Shown: positions 16,623-23,648 of the stretch, piece after piece
Position numbering within the stretch: the first letter of the stretch is position 1
How the letters are laid out: each line of letters begins with the position of its first letter
Assembly: GCA_028818755.1 (NCBI GenBank)
Contig: JAPPNF010000136.1
Coordinates: forward strand, 1-64,000
Source: Deltaproteobacteria bacterium
GTDB lineage: Bacteria; Desulfobacterota; Binatia; UBA9968; JAJDTQ01
Direction: 5' to 3'
Length of the DNA: 64,000 nt
The notes under the pieces: model-generated
What the model saw: only the letters and a program-made list of their open reading frames with translations
Told to the model about the DNA's origin: nothing
Databases searched by the model: none
Translations under genes and position numbers: made by a program

Positions 16623-16654
16623 TCGCCACTATTCGCTATAATTCCCATACCTTC
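16623..16654. repeat. Right terminal inverted repeat (24 bp) plus right target duplication (8 bp)
   Basis: 16623-16646 is the exact inverse of the left end. ATACCTTC at 16647-16654 repeats the left target copy. The outward-reading strand carries TATAAT (16636-16641). Confidence 0.93.
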
Positions 16655-16669
16655 GAGTGCTGCGGGCAT
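16655..16669 (-). pseudogene. Severed first codons of the CaiB/BaiF CoA-transferase gene
   Basis: Minus-strand ATG at 16669 reads MPAAL and continues through the duplicated target (EG, and the first bases of I) into the body at 13582. It lies 19 bases after the monooxygenase stop, showing that the two genes formed one operon before the insertion. Confidence 0.8.
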
Positions 16670-16688
16670 GTGACGGCGGCCTTTCTCG

Positions 16689-16979
16689 CTAGCGGGTACG
16701 GTTGTACTCGTAGTCCTCGCGCTCGGTGGCGCCGGCGCGAAGCTCGGGCTTGAGCGGCGGACGCGTGGTGTTCACCTGCGCGTGGACGTCCAGGGCGGCC
16801 TGATCGACCCAACGCTCGATGATCACCATCTTGTCGGGGTTCACGACGCTACGGAACACCTCGAACTGCTCGCACCCGGGTTCCTTCATGACTTCCTCGC
16901 AGCGTCCCCGATACGCATCGGCAAGCTCCGCGCCTTTCCCCTCGACGGCATTGATGGTGACGATGAGTCGCAGCGACAT
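16689..16979 (-). CDS. ABM-fold (antibiotic biosynthesis monooxygenase-like) small protein
   Basis: This 96-residue ferredoxin-like alpha+beta protein starts MSLRLIVTINAVEGKGAELADAY, then EVMKEPGCEQFEVFRSVVNPDKMVIIERWVDQAALDVHA, the standard ABM (PF03992) order of strand, helix, strand. The family forms dimers that act as cofactor-free monooxygenases or as dimeric sensors; the conserved WxDxxALxxH pattern is present. GGGAGGA precedes ATG 16979, so the long upstream frame is rejected. It was the upstream partner of the interrupted CoA-transferase gene. Confidence 0.85.
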   Translation of the reverse strand: MSLRLIVTINAVEGKGAELADAYRGRCEEVMKEPGCEQFEVFRSVVNPDKMVIIERWVDQAALDVHAQVNTTRPPLKPELRAGATEREDYEYNRTR

Positions 16980-17121
16980 TTCGATTCCTCCCTGTAGGTG
17001 TGGATGGATCCGCGTCTTCCTGCGGAGTCTAGTGACGGGACTTCCCAGTGTGTAACAGATTAGGCGGAGGGCCGCGACGGTGGCCTGCGAGTAGGTGCTT
17101 GTTTCGTCTGCCCCCGCCATC

Positions 17122-17195
17122 GCTGGACACGGGGTCAAGCCCGTGACGACGGAGGGCGGACCCAACGTCCTCACGGGCTTGACCCCGTGTCCAGC
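17122..17195. repeat. Perfect 25-bp inverted repeat with 24-bp loop
   Basis: The arms 17122-17146 and 17171-17195 are exact inverse copies (core ACGGGGTCAAGCCCGTGA). They lie in the spacer between the racemase-family gene and the monooxygenase gene. No reading frame is associated. It could be a REP/MITE unit or a strong bidirectional transcription stop, although no T-run follows. Confidence 0.75.
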
Positions 17196-17259
17196 CCCCC
17201 CTCAGTCGTCATGGACCTGATCCGGGTCCGGGTGGGGACGGACAGCGCCGGCCGCGCCG

Positions 17260-18006
17260 TCAGGCGGGTTCGGGCATCTCGGCCAGCAGCCGTCCGTAAC
17301 CCGGTATCGGATGTTGCACGCCCAGGCGCATTTGTGTCTCCCAGCAGCGCGCGGGCAGGGCGTGCACCACGGGCACGCCGAGGTCCGCCTCAAGCGGCTC
17401 GATGATGTCCAGGGTCTTCCAGGCGGAGCCGAGCATGTATAGGCATTCGCCGCCGGGGTGCCGGGCGAACATGTCCGTGAGCTGGCGGCGGATCTCCGAG
17501 GAAGGGACCTTGGGGACGTCGGCGAATGGCACGTCGATGCCGTCCATGCCCAGCATCTCGAACCCGGCGTCGGTCAGGTAGGTACGGAATAACGCGTTCA
17601 GATCCTCCGGGAAGTAGCTCGCACCCACGATCCTCCGGACTCCCAGGGTCCGGAACGCGCGCACGTGGTTCTGTCCCGAGGTCACCATCGGGATGCCGTA
17701 GCGTTCCTCCCAGGAACGGATGGTGTCGCGCTCGCCCTCGTAGCCGAGAAGCATGAAAGGCGGCGCGCCGATGACACGGATCAGATCCGGCTTCATCGCC
17801 GCCAGCTCGGCTACCTTGGCCTCGTAGCCGGGTATGGAGGCCTGGAACTCGGCCAGGTTGCCCTGGGTGAAGCCCATGCTCAGGTGCACTAGCCGGATGC
17901 TGGGCGGAAGCTTGGGGTCGAGCTCCTTGTCCCCCAGCACCCCGGTCCGGTTGGTGGGCCACACCGAGCCCACGAGATACGCTGTCTTCGGACCTTCGTT
18001 GGCCAT
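17260..18006 (-). CDS. Asp/Glu racemase superfamily protein (maleate isomerase/arylmalonate decarboxylase-like), catalytic cysteines absent
   Basis: This 248-residue protein has the double Rossmann-like layout of maleate cis-trans isomerases and arylmalonate decarboxylases. Expected cysteines are missing at both active-site positions. The first site reads LIRVIGAPPF, with no Cys where isomerases have one (arylmalonate decarboxylase has Gly here). The second reads CLYMLGSAWKTLD, where relatives have SCTN. The scaffold segments VTSGQNHVRAFRTLGVRRIVGASYFP and LGVPVVHALPARCWE are well kept. It may decarboxylate, bind or isomerise by another mechanism, or have lost activity. ATG 18006 lies three bases after the cupin gene stop, so the two form an operon. 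Confidence 0.8.
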   Translation of the reverse strand: MANEGPKTAYLVGSVWPTNRTGVLGDKELDPKLPPSIRLVHLSMGFTQGNLAEFQASIPGYEAKVAELAAMKPDLIRVIGAPPFMLLGYEGERDTIRSWEERYGIPMVTSGQNHVRAFRTLGVRRIVGASYFPEDLNALFRTYLTDAGFEMLGMDGIDVPFADVPKVPSSEIRRQLTDMFARHPGGECLYMLGSAWKTLDIIEPLEADLGVPVVHALPARCWETQMRLGVQHPIPGYGRLLAEMPEPA

Positions 18007-18009
18007 CGG

Positions 18010-18342
18010 CTACTTCGCGGTGACGTGGACGCCGCCGAAGGGTTCGGGGCGGTTACCGTAGAGAAGCAGGCGGCCCGTGCCCACGTTGGTGATCTGGTAG
18101 TAGTCCTTGGCCGGGAAGAAGACCACCTCGCCCTGCTCGATGATGCGCTCGCCGCCGTTGATGTCCTTGACGCTGGCCTTGCCTTCGACCACCAGGAAGG
18201 TCTCCGGCTCCGCGTGAAAGTGCATGTCCGTGTGGTCGCCGGGCTTGAAATGAAGCATCCACGTACAGGACTTCTCCGTTCCGAAGAGCCGCGTAAAGCG
18301 TTGCCCTGTCTCCGCCTTCTCCGTAAGACTCGCGAATTCCAT
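18010..18342 (-). CDS. Cupin-domain protein
   Basis: This is a 110-residue single cupin. The metal-binding first motif is GDHTDMHFHAEPETFLVVEG (two His and a Glu). The second motif, EQGEVVFFPAKDYYQITNVG, lacks the usual histidine, having tyrosine there. GGAGG lies before ATG 18342 (MEFASLTEKAETG); the longer frame to 18402 has no site. Small cupins beside isomerase or decarboxylase genes often act on the same small acid or as sugar-type isomerases. Here the pairing with the racemase-family gene suggests a shared substrate. Confidence 0.85.
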   Translation of the reverse strand: MEFASLTEKAETGQRFTRLFGTEKSCTWMLHFKPGDHTDMHFHAEPETFLVVEGKASVKDINGGERIIEQGEVVFFPAKDYYQITNVGTGRLLLYGNRPEPFGGVHVTAK

Positions 18343-18532
18343 GGACGACCTCCTGTGTTCGAGGGTTGCCGCCGTTCCATCCGGCATCCAAGCCATTATC
18401 ACAATCCGCCGGAGGTAGACAGGCGTCGGCGGAATGCCTCCCCGTATAGTCCCGCCGTCGCGGTTGCCTTGCCGCCCGGCAGCGTGATACGGGCGTTAGA
18501 CAAACCCTTCGGGAAAGAACAGGAGAAAACCT

Positions 18533-19549
18533 ATGCGCGGCGTGATGTTCAACGGCAACCGAGAGTGCGAGATACGCGAGTTCCCGGACCCGCACGCGGG
18601 TCCCGGGCAGGCGGTGGTCAAGATCCGCGCCTCGGGCATGTGCGGCACCGACCTTCACCGCTACCGCGGCGACGTGGCCATCGACGCCATCACCGGCCAC
18701 GAGCCCTGCGGCGTCATCCACGAGCTGGGCGCCGGAGCCCCGGCCGGTCTCAAGGTGGGCGACCGGGTGGTTGTGCACCACTACGAGGGTTGCGGCATCT
18801 GCGAGATCTGCTCCAAGGGGTTCGAGCAGGCCTGCCCCCACGGCCACGTCACCTTCGGCGGCGTGGACGCCCACGGCGCCAACGCCGACTACATCCTGGT
18901 GCCGTCGCGCCTGCTGATCCATCTGCCCGAAGAGCTGTCTTTCGAGGGCGGAGCGGCCATCTCCTGCGGCACCGGCACGGCCTGGAACGGCCTCAAGAAG
19001 ATCAACGTGGCCGGCGGCGACGTCGTGTCGATCTTCGGACAGGGGCCGGTGGGCCTGAGCGGTACCATGTGCGCGAAGTACATGGGGGCCAACGTCATCG
19101 CGGTGGACGTGGTGCCGGAGCGGCTGGAGCTGGCCCGCCGATACGGCGCGGACCACGTCATCAACGCCAACGACACCGACCCGGTGGAAGCGATCAAGGA
19201 GCTGACCGGCGGCCTGGGGTCGACGGCGGCGCTGGAAACCTCCGGCAACCCGGAGTGCCGCAGCCAGATCCTCAAGGCCATGCGCACCTTCGGCCGCTGC
19301 TGCTACGTGGGCATGGGCCCGCCGTCCACCATCAACTTCCGCGACGACGTCATCTTCAAGGTGGCCACCATCATCGGCTCGTGGACCTTCAACAAGTCCG
19401 AGCTTATCGAGATATGCCGCTTCATGGTGGAGGAGAAGGTGCCCCTGGACGACCTCGTCACGCACCGCTTCGCCCTCGACGACGCCGTCGAAGCGTTCCG
19501 CATCTTCGACGGCGCCACCACCGGCAAGTGCGTGTTCGTGCTGGACTGA
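18533..19549 (+). CDS. Zinc-dependent alcohol dehydrogenase, medium-chain (MDR) family
   Basis: This is a 338-residue MDR dehydrogenase. The catalytic zinc ligands are in SGMCGTDLHRY and GHEPCG. The structural-zinc lobe is reduced: GCGICEICSKGFEQACP gives C-x2-C-x2-C-x7-C-like spacing. The NAD(P) fold has FGQGPVGLSGTMCAKYMGANVIAVDV, the GxGxxG region with an acidic residue after it, which favours NAD. The family oxidises polyols, secondary alcohols or threonine. AGGAG precedes ATG 18533. It is divergent from the cupin and racemase genes and may be controlled with them from the shared spacer. Confidence 0.9.
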   Translation: MRGVMFNGNRECEIREFPDPHAGPGQAVVKIRASGMCGTDLHRYRGDVAIDAITGHEPCGVIHELGAGAPAGLKVGDRVVVHHYEGCGICEICSKGFEQACPHGHVTFGGVDAHGANADYILVPSRLLIHLPEELSFEGGAAISCGTGTAWNGLKKINVAGGDVVSIFGQGPVGLSGTMCAKYMGANVIAVDVVPERLELARRYGADHVINANDTDPVEAIKELTGGLGSTAALETSGNPECRSQILKAMRTFGRCCYVGMGPPSTINFRDDVIFKVATIIGSWTFNKSELIEICRFMVEEKVPLDDLVTHRFALDDAVEAFRIFDGATTGKCVFVLD

Positions 19550-19628
19550 AGGGACCGGCGCGGGTGGCTGGACTGGGCAATGTTCGGAATGGGTAGTTCG
19601 GGCCTTGGGTGGTAGCGGGGCACACGTG

Positions 19629-20125
19629 ATGAGTGGGCAAGGGTCTGCGATGTTAGCGGTGCCTTGCGGCAGAACCATCGACGAGAACATCAAGTACGAC
19701 CTCTACTACTGCCCCTCGCGAGTGAGGCACAAGACGCGCGCGTCGTTCTTGGGCCTCTATGCCGGCAAATCGGTCCGCGCGCTTGGGCGTATCAAGAAAA
19801 TCGTTGTTTGCCATTCCATTGACTTGAAACTCCGGTCATTCAAGTTCGCGGCAGGCTGGGATGAACCGAACGAGCGAGAGAGGCAGCGCATTGTCAGCGC
19901 GGCCCGGGGATCCGTCGGCGATCCCAAGAAAGCAGATTTTTTCATCACCAATGACGTCAAGTACTACCCATGTGATGAGATGGTCGAAACCGACTTCCGG
20001 AAACCTCTCCGGGTGGGATGCAAAACTTCCGGTACTTTCGTCTTGAAGAAGTGCTGGGGTCGGAGATTTTGCCGGACAGTGTTGCGGAGATCGCAGCGCT
20101 CTTGAAGGGCCGCAGTTGGGAGTAG
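19629..20125 (+). pseudogene. Unknown protein, apparently frameshifted near its C-terminus
   Basis: The frame from ATG 19629 encodes DLYYCPSRVRHKTRASFLGLYAGKSVRALGRIKKIVVC and FITNDVKYYPCDEMVETDFRKPLR. These look like real coding sequence, though I do not recognise the family. Around 20010 the frame loses sense. A second frame beginning at ATG 20018 reads MQNFRYFRLEEVLG and ends cleanly in ALLKGRSWE at 20125, seven bases before the next coding frame. Joining R-G-M-Q at GGGTGGG needs one base removed. I infer a recently broken gene of about 165 residues. It may be the partner (toxin or nuclease?) of the antitoxin-like gene after it. Confidence 0.45.
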
Positions 20126-20230
20126 CGACGCGTGGAAAAGGAAATCAGCCGAGAATCTGACGACCAGGGAAATTTGTGGATCGAGGAGTATCGCCCTCAG
20201 AGACCGGTGTAGTATTTCTCGAAGGAGTAC

Positions 20231-20515
20231 TTGGAGCAGTGCAAGCGGATGAGGCCCGAGGACATTCTTCGGTTTCTGGACGCGTTTCGGAGACTGTATT
20301 CGCCTGTGGCCCGCGACGGGAGCCGTTCCATTAGTGTGAGGGTCCCCGAAAATTTGCTGGAGACATTCAAGGCCAAAGCGCGGCTTCATGATGTGCCCTA
20401 TCAGACACAAATCAAGCGGTTGATGAGGGAGTGGGTGACAGGCCATTCAACGGATGAAAACACTGGAAAGCGTGGCACCTCTCGCCGCAGCGGTAGCGGG
20501 ACGGCGAAGTTGTAG
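20231..20515 (+). CDS. Ribbon-helix-helix/CopG-like antitoxin candidate, probably N-terminally truncated
   Basis: The core SISVRVPENLLETFKAKARLHDVPYQTQIKRLMREWV has the strand-helix-helix pattern of CopG/BrnA-type antitoxins. The only starts in this frame are TTG 20231 and ATG 20249. Upstream the same frame is open from GTG 20132 (VEKEISRESDDQGNLWIEEYRP) until a TAG at 20210. YFSKEYLEQCKRM directly after the stop looks coding, so a nonsense mutation in a longer gene is likely. The C-terminal 20 residues run into low-complexity sequence. Together with the broken gene before it, this looks like a decaying toxin-antitoxin-type locus. Confidence 0.5.
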   Translation: MEQCKRMRPEDILRFLDAFRRLYSPVARDGSRSISVRVPENLLETFKAKARLHDVPYQTQIKRLMREWVTGHSTDENTGKRGTSRRSGSGTAKL

Positions 20516-20574
20516 GGGCGGGTTTCAAATCCGCCTGTCATGCGACCGGGCAGGCAAATGCCGGGAGGATTACG

Positions 20575-21327
20575 ATGCCCATATGGCAAGAGTTGAGCTG
20601 GCCGCGGATCAAGGAGTGCGCGGAGAAGGGGTGCGTGGTGATCATCCCCATCGGGGTCATCGAGCAGCACGGCCATCACCTGCCGCTGGATACCGACGCG
20701 TTCTTCGCCCAGGAAATGACGCGGGAGGCCGCGCGGCGGAATCCGGAGATCCTGGCGGGACCGACGGTGCCCTTCGGCTTCACCCCGAGCAACAAGAACT
20801 TCCCCGGCAGCATTAGCCTCACTGCCGACACCTGGACGGCGCTGATCCGTGAGATCGTCCGGTCGGTGCACCGGCACGGCTTCACGCGTATCGCCCTGCT
20901 CAACGGCCATGGCGGCCAGGTCGCGCTGTCGAGGGCGGCTGTCTCGGCGCTTCAGGACGAGGAGGGCATCCGCGTGGTGGTGCTGAACTGGTTCGGCCTG
21001 GTGGTCCACGACATGGACCGGCTGTTCCCGGACGAGAACATGCCCGGCGGCCGTGTCGGCCACGCCGGCGCGGTGGAGACATCCATCAACCTGCACCTGC
21101 GCGGGGAGCTGTGCTCCCAGGGCAGCCTCGTGACCCACCTTGGCCCGCAGATGCCGGACTTCGTCCGAAAGGTAGGGGGCTACGTCCAGACGCCCCGCGA
21201 GGACCTCTCGCCGTCCGGCGTGATGGGCGACCCCACTCTCGCCAGCGCCGAGAAGGGCGGCGAGCTGTTCGAGCTGTGCGTCGAGCGGCTCTGCGAATTC
21301 GCGCAGGAATATCGGGAGAACGAATAG
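20575..21327 (+). CDS. Creatininase-family amidohydrolase
   Basis: This is a 250-residue creatininase-fold enzyme. The metal ligands are in IEQHGHHLPLDTDAFFAQ (Glu, His, Asp), LLNGHGGQ, and GHAGAVETS (the second-shell Glu/His). The family includes creatinine hydrolase, the mycofactocin peptidase MftE and formamide hydrolases of the riboflavin/F420 route (ArfB). No mycofactocin genes are nearby, so the substrate is open. GGGAGG precedes ATG 20575. It is a single gene flanked by a palindromic repeat at its 3' end. Confidence 0.9.
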   Translation: MPIWQELSWPRIKECAEKGCVVIIPIGVIEQHGHHLPLDTDAFFAQEMTREAARRNPEILAGPTVPFGFTPSNKNFPGSISLTADTWTALIREIVRSVHRHGFTRIALLNGHGGQVALSRAAVSALQDEEGIRVVVLNWFGLVVHDMDRLFPDENMPGGRVGHAGAVETSINLHLRGELCSQGSLVTHLGPQMPDFVRKVGGYVQTPREDLSPSGVMGDPTLASAEKGGELFELCVERLCEFAQEYRENE

Positions 21328-21335
21328 GCGTGGTG

Positions 21336-21442
21336 CTCCCTCTTCCTCTGGGAGAGGGTCGGGGTGAGGGTGCCCGGACGAAGCGGAAAGGCGGGCAGCC
21401 CTCACCCGGCCTTCGGCCACCCTCTCCCGGAGGGAGAGGGGA
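21336..21442. repeat. Family A intergenic palindromes, two facing units
   Basis: CCTCTGGGAGAGGGTCGGGGTGAGG on one side and CCTCACCCGGCCTTCGGCCACCCTCTCCCGG on the other face each other, each with its own short hairpin. They lie between the convergent creatininase and E1-beta genes and may stop transcription from both sides. Confidence 0.7.
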
Positions 21443-21461
21443 TTGACGGCTCGTCGTACCG

Positions 21462-22439
21462 TTATCGCATGAGCGACCGGGCGGCCTCCTCGATGCGGTC
21501 CGCCGTCGGCGTGACGTAGTCCTCCAGGGGCACCGCGAAGGGCACCGGCACGTGCGGGATGGCGACCCGCTTGATGGGTGCCTTCAGGCTGTCGAACGCC
21601 AGGTCCGCCATCAGCGCCGCCATGTTCGCGGCCACGCCGCAGTTGTCATGGCTCTCGTCGGTGACCACCAGCCGGCCGGTCTTCTTCACCGACGCCAGCA
21701 GGGTGTCCGTGTCCAGCGGTTCCAGCGTGCGCGGGTCCACCACCTCGGCCGAGATGCCGTCCCTGGCCAGGGCCTCCGCGGCCGCCAGTGCGCGGGGCAC
21801 CTGCACGCCCGAGGCCACGATAGTCACGTCGCTGCCTTCCCGCGCCACCGCCGCCTTTCCGAACTCGGTCTCGTGCTCCCCGTCGGGCACCGGCCCGCGT
21901 TCTTGCAGCAGCCGCTCGTGGGCGAAGAAGATGGTCGGGTCCTGGCTCTTCAGTAGCGCAGTGCGGAGCAGCCCCTTGGCGTCCGCCGGGGTGGCGGGCA
22001 TGGCCACCTGAAGGCCCGGGGTGTTCCAGTACCAGGGCTGGGGGCTGCCGGAATGTTGCACGCCGCCGCCTCCGCGGATGCCGTAGCGCATGAAGTAGGT
22101 GACCGGAACGTTGGTCTGCCCGCCGGAGTTGGAATAGGCGATGGCGGCTTCGTTGTTGATCTGGGGAATCGCCTCGTAGGAAAAGGTCGCGGTGCCGACG
22201 TCCACCAGCGGCCGCAGCCCGGCCATGGCCGCGCCGGCGGCGATGCCGCAGTAGCCCAACTCGGCAATGGGCGGCGACTTGATACGGCGGCCGTGCCGCT
22301 CGCGCACCGAGCGAAACCGCGCCGCGCCCGGCCCCGAGCTCACCAGACCGCCGCCGATCAGGACCACCCGCCGATCCTGTTCCATGGCCTCGGCCAACGC
22401 CTCGACCAAGGCCTCTCCCACGGTCATCTCGCGCGCCAT
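21462..22439 (-). CDS. 2-oxoacid (pyruvate/acetoin) dehydrogenase E1 component, beta subunit
   Basis: This is a 325-residue E1-beta subunit. The TPP-binding/activating glutamate is in AELGYCGIAAGAAMAGLRP. The transketolase C-terminal domain begins EVVDPRTLEPLDTDTLLASVKKTGRLVVTDES. It pairs with the alpha subunit encoded two bases upstream (TAG-CC-ATG), forming an alpha2beta2 thiamine-diphosphate enzyme that decarboxylates a 2-oxoacid or acetoin. No E2 (lipoyl acyltransferase) or E3 gene follows, unlike standard pdh or aco operons, so the complex must borrow them or the enzyme works alone. Confidence 0.92.
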   Translation of the reverse strand: MAREMTVGEALVEALAEAMEQDRRVVLIGGGLVSSGPGAARFRSVRERHGRRIKSPPIAELGYCGIAAGAAMAGLRPLVDVGTATFSYEAIPQINNEAAIAYSNSGGQTNVPVTYFMRYGIRGGGGVQHSGSPQPWYWNTPGLQVAMPATPADAKGLLRTALLKSQDPTIFFAHERLLQERGPVPDGEHETEFGKAAVAREGSDVTIVASGVQVPRALAAAEALARDGISAEVVDPRTLEPLDTDTLLASVKKTGRLVVTDESHDNCGVAANMAALMADLAFDSLKAPIKRVAIPHVPVPFAVPLEDYVTPTADRIEEAARSLMR

Positions 22440-22441
22440 GG

Positions 22442-23464
22442 CTACTCACCCCTTCCCGCGTACGCGTACTTGACCGCCGCCTCCGGGGGAGGCAACGGAC
22501 TCGTGAGCGCGAACTCCGCCGCGGCGTCGGCCTCGCGCCGCACCTCCGCGTCCAGTCGCACCACGGTGTCACGGTCACATCCTTCGCTGTCCGCCAACTC
22601 TCGAGCGTAGGCCAGGATGCCGTCGCCTTCGGCGTACCAGGGACGCACGTTCTCGGGCACGGGGCTGGGGTCCCAGGCCCAGTTGATGTCGGTGAGGCCG
22701 GCAACCAGCTCGGGATGGGCGCCGTCGTTGCCCGGCCACGGGTGGGTGCGGGTTTCGACGAAGAAGGGGCCTTCGCCCGCCCGTGTCCGCGCCGCCAGCT
22801 CCTTCACCGCGCCGTAGACCTGGCCCACATCGCCCCCGTCCACCGTGACGGTCTCGATGTTGAGCGCGCGGGGAATGTTGGGCAGGTCGTCGGCGGCATG
22901 GTCGGTGTTGACCCTTCCCGCCCTGCGGTAGTTGTTCTCCATGACGAAGATCAGCGGCAGGTTCCACAGCTTGGCGATGTTGAGGCTTTCGTAGGACACG
23001 CCCTCGTCCATGGCGCCGTCACCGAAGAAGACCGCGGTAACCGTGTCGGACTCCAAAACCTGCGCCGCCAGCGCCGACCCCGAGGCCAGCGCCGTGCTCC
23101 CGCCGACGATGGCCGAGGTGTGAGGGATGTTCAGGTCCGGGGCGGCCACGTGGAACGTCCCGCCGCGTCCGAGGCAGTAGCCGGTCTCGCGCCCGATGAC
23201 CTCCGCCAGCACCTTGCCGGGGTCGCCGCCCTTGGCGATGACGTGGCCGTGGTTGCGGTGGGTGCTGAAGACGTAGTCTTCCGGCGCGAGCGCGGCGCAC
23301 ACGCCGACGCCGGTGGCCTCCTGGCCGATGTAGATGTGGAAGTGGCCGCGGATAAGGCCCTCGTGTTCCTCGTTGAACCGGACGACGTGCTCTTCCGCGC
23401 GCCGGATCATGAGCATCTTCCGCAGCAGGTCGAGCCGCTGGTCGCGTGACATGTCGGGTAGCAT
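22442..23464 (-). CDS. Thiamine-diphosphate-dependent dehydrogenase E1 component, alpha subunit
   Basis: This is a 340-residue E1-alpha subunit. The TPP motif GDG-N(~26)-NN is present as FFGDGAMDEGVSYESLN ... LIFVMENNYR around residue 145. RGHFHIYIGQEATGVG near the N-terminus and YVFSTHRNHGHVIAKG (the His contacting TPP) are as in acetoin and pyruvate dehydrogenases. ATG 23464 with GGAGG before it replaces the longer frame to 23596, which runs through a palindromic repeat. It is co-transcribed with the beta subunit. The catalytic histidine loop and active-site spacing favour the acetoin/pyruvate type over the branched-chain type, with moderate certainty. Confidence 0.92.
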   Translation of the reverse strand: MLPDMSRDQRLDLLRKMLMIRRAEEHVVRFNEEHEGLIRGHFHIYIGQEATGVGVCAALAPEDYVFSTHRNHGHVIAKGGDPGKVLAEVIGRETGYCLGRGGTFHVAAPDLNIPHTSAIVGGSTALASGSALAAQVLESDTVTAVFFGDGAMDEGVSYESLNIAKLWNLPLIFVMENNYRRAGRVNTDHAADDLPNIPRALNIETVTVDGGDVGQVYGAVKELAARTRAGEGPFFVETRTHPWPGNDGAHPELVAGLTDINWAWDPSPVPENVRPWYAEGDGILAYARELADSEGCDRDTVVRLDAEVRREADAAAEFALTSPLPPPEAAVKYAYAGRGE

Positions 23465-23558
23465 GTTTCCTCCGGATGGTTGCGATTTCGCAGGGGACTC
23501 TACTCCGCCCGGCCGAAGAAGAAAAGCGCCTGGATTCCCGCTTGCCAGGCTGAAAAAA

Positions 23559-23629
23559 CCCTCTCCCGGCCTGCCGCTGGCTCCGGGCACCCTCACCCCG
23601 GCCCTCTCCCGGAGGGAGAGGGAGTGGTT
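23559..23629. repeat. Family A intergenic palindrome
   Basis: CCCTCTCCCGG, then CCTCACCCCGGCCCTCTCCCGG and GGAGGGAGAGGG, fold on themselves in the spacer between the amidohydrolase stop and the E1-alpha start. Confidence 0.65.
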
Positions 23630-23648
23630 TGATGCGGGCTGTGGCGGG

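Larger units (their letters stand above)
13583..16646 (+). mobile_element. IS1595-family insertion element with passenger genes (3064 bp)
   Basis: The element is bounded by perfect 24-base inverted ends (13583-13606 and 16623-16646; core GCGAATAGTGGCGA) and flanked by an exact 8-base direct repeat, ATACCTTC (13575-13582 and 16647-16654). Eight-base duplications are the rule for the IS1595 family, as I recall it. It holds a zinc-ribbon DDE transposase, a DNA methyltransferase-HNH fusion with a frameshift, a 58-residue protein, and an oppositely oriented 109-residue helical protein. It sits in the N-terminal codons of the CaiB gene. Perfect ends and duplication indicate a recent insertion. Confidence 0.93.
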
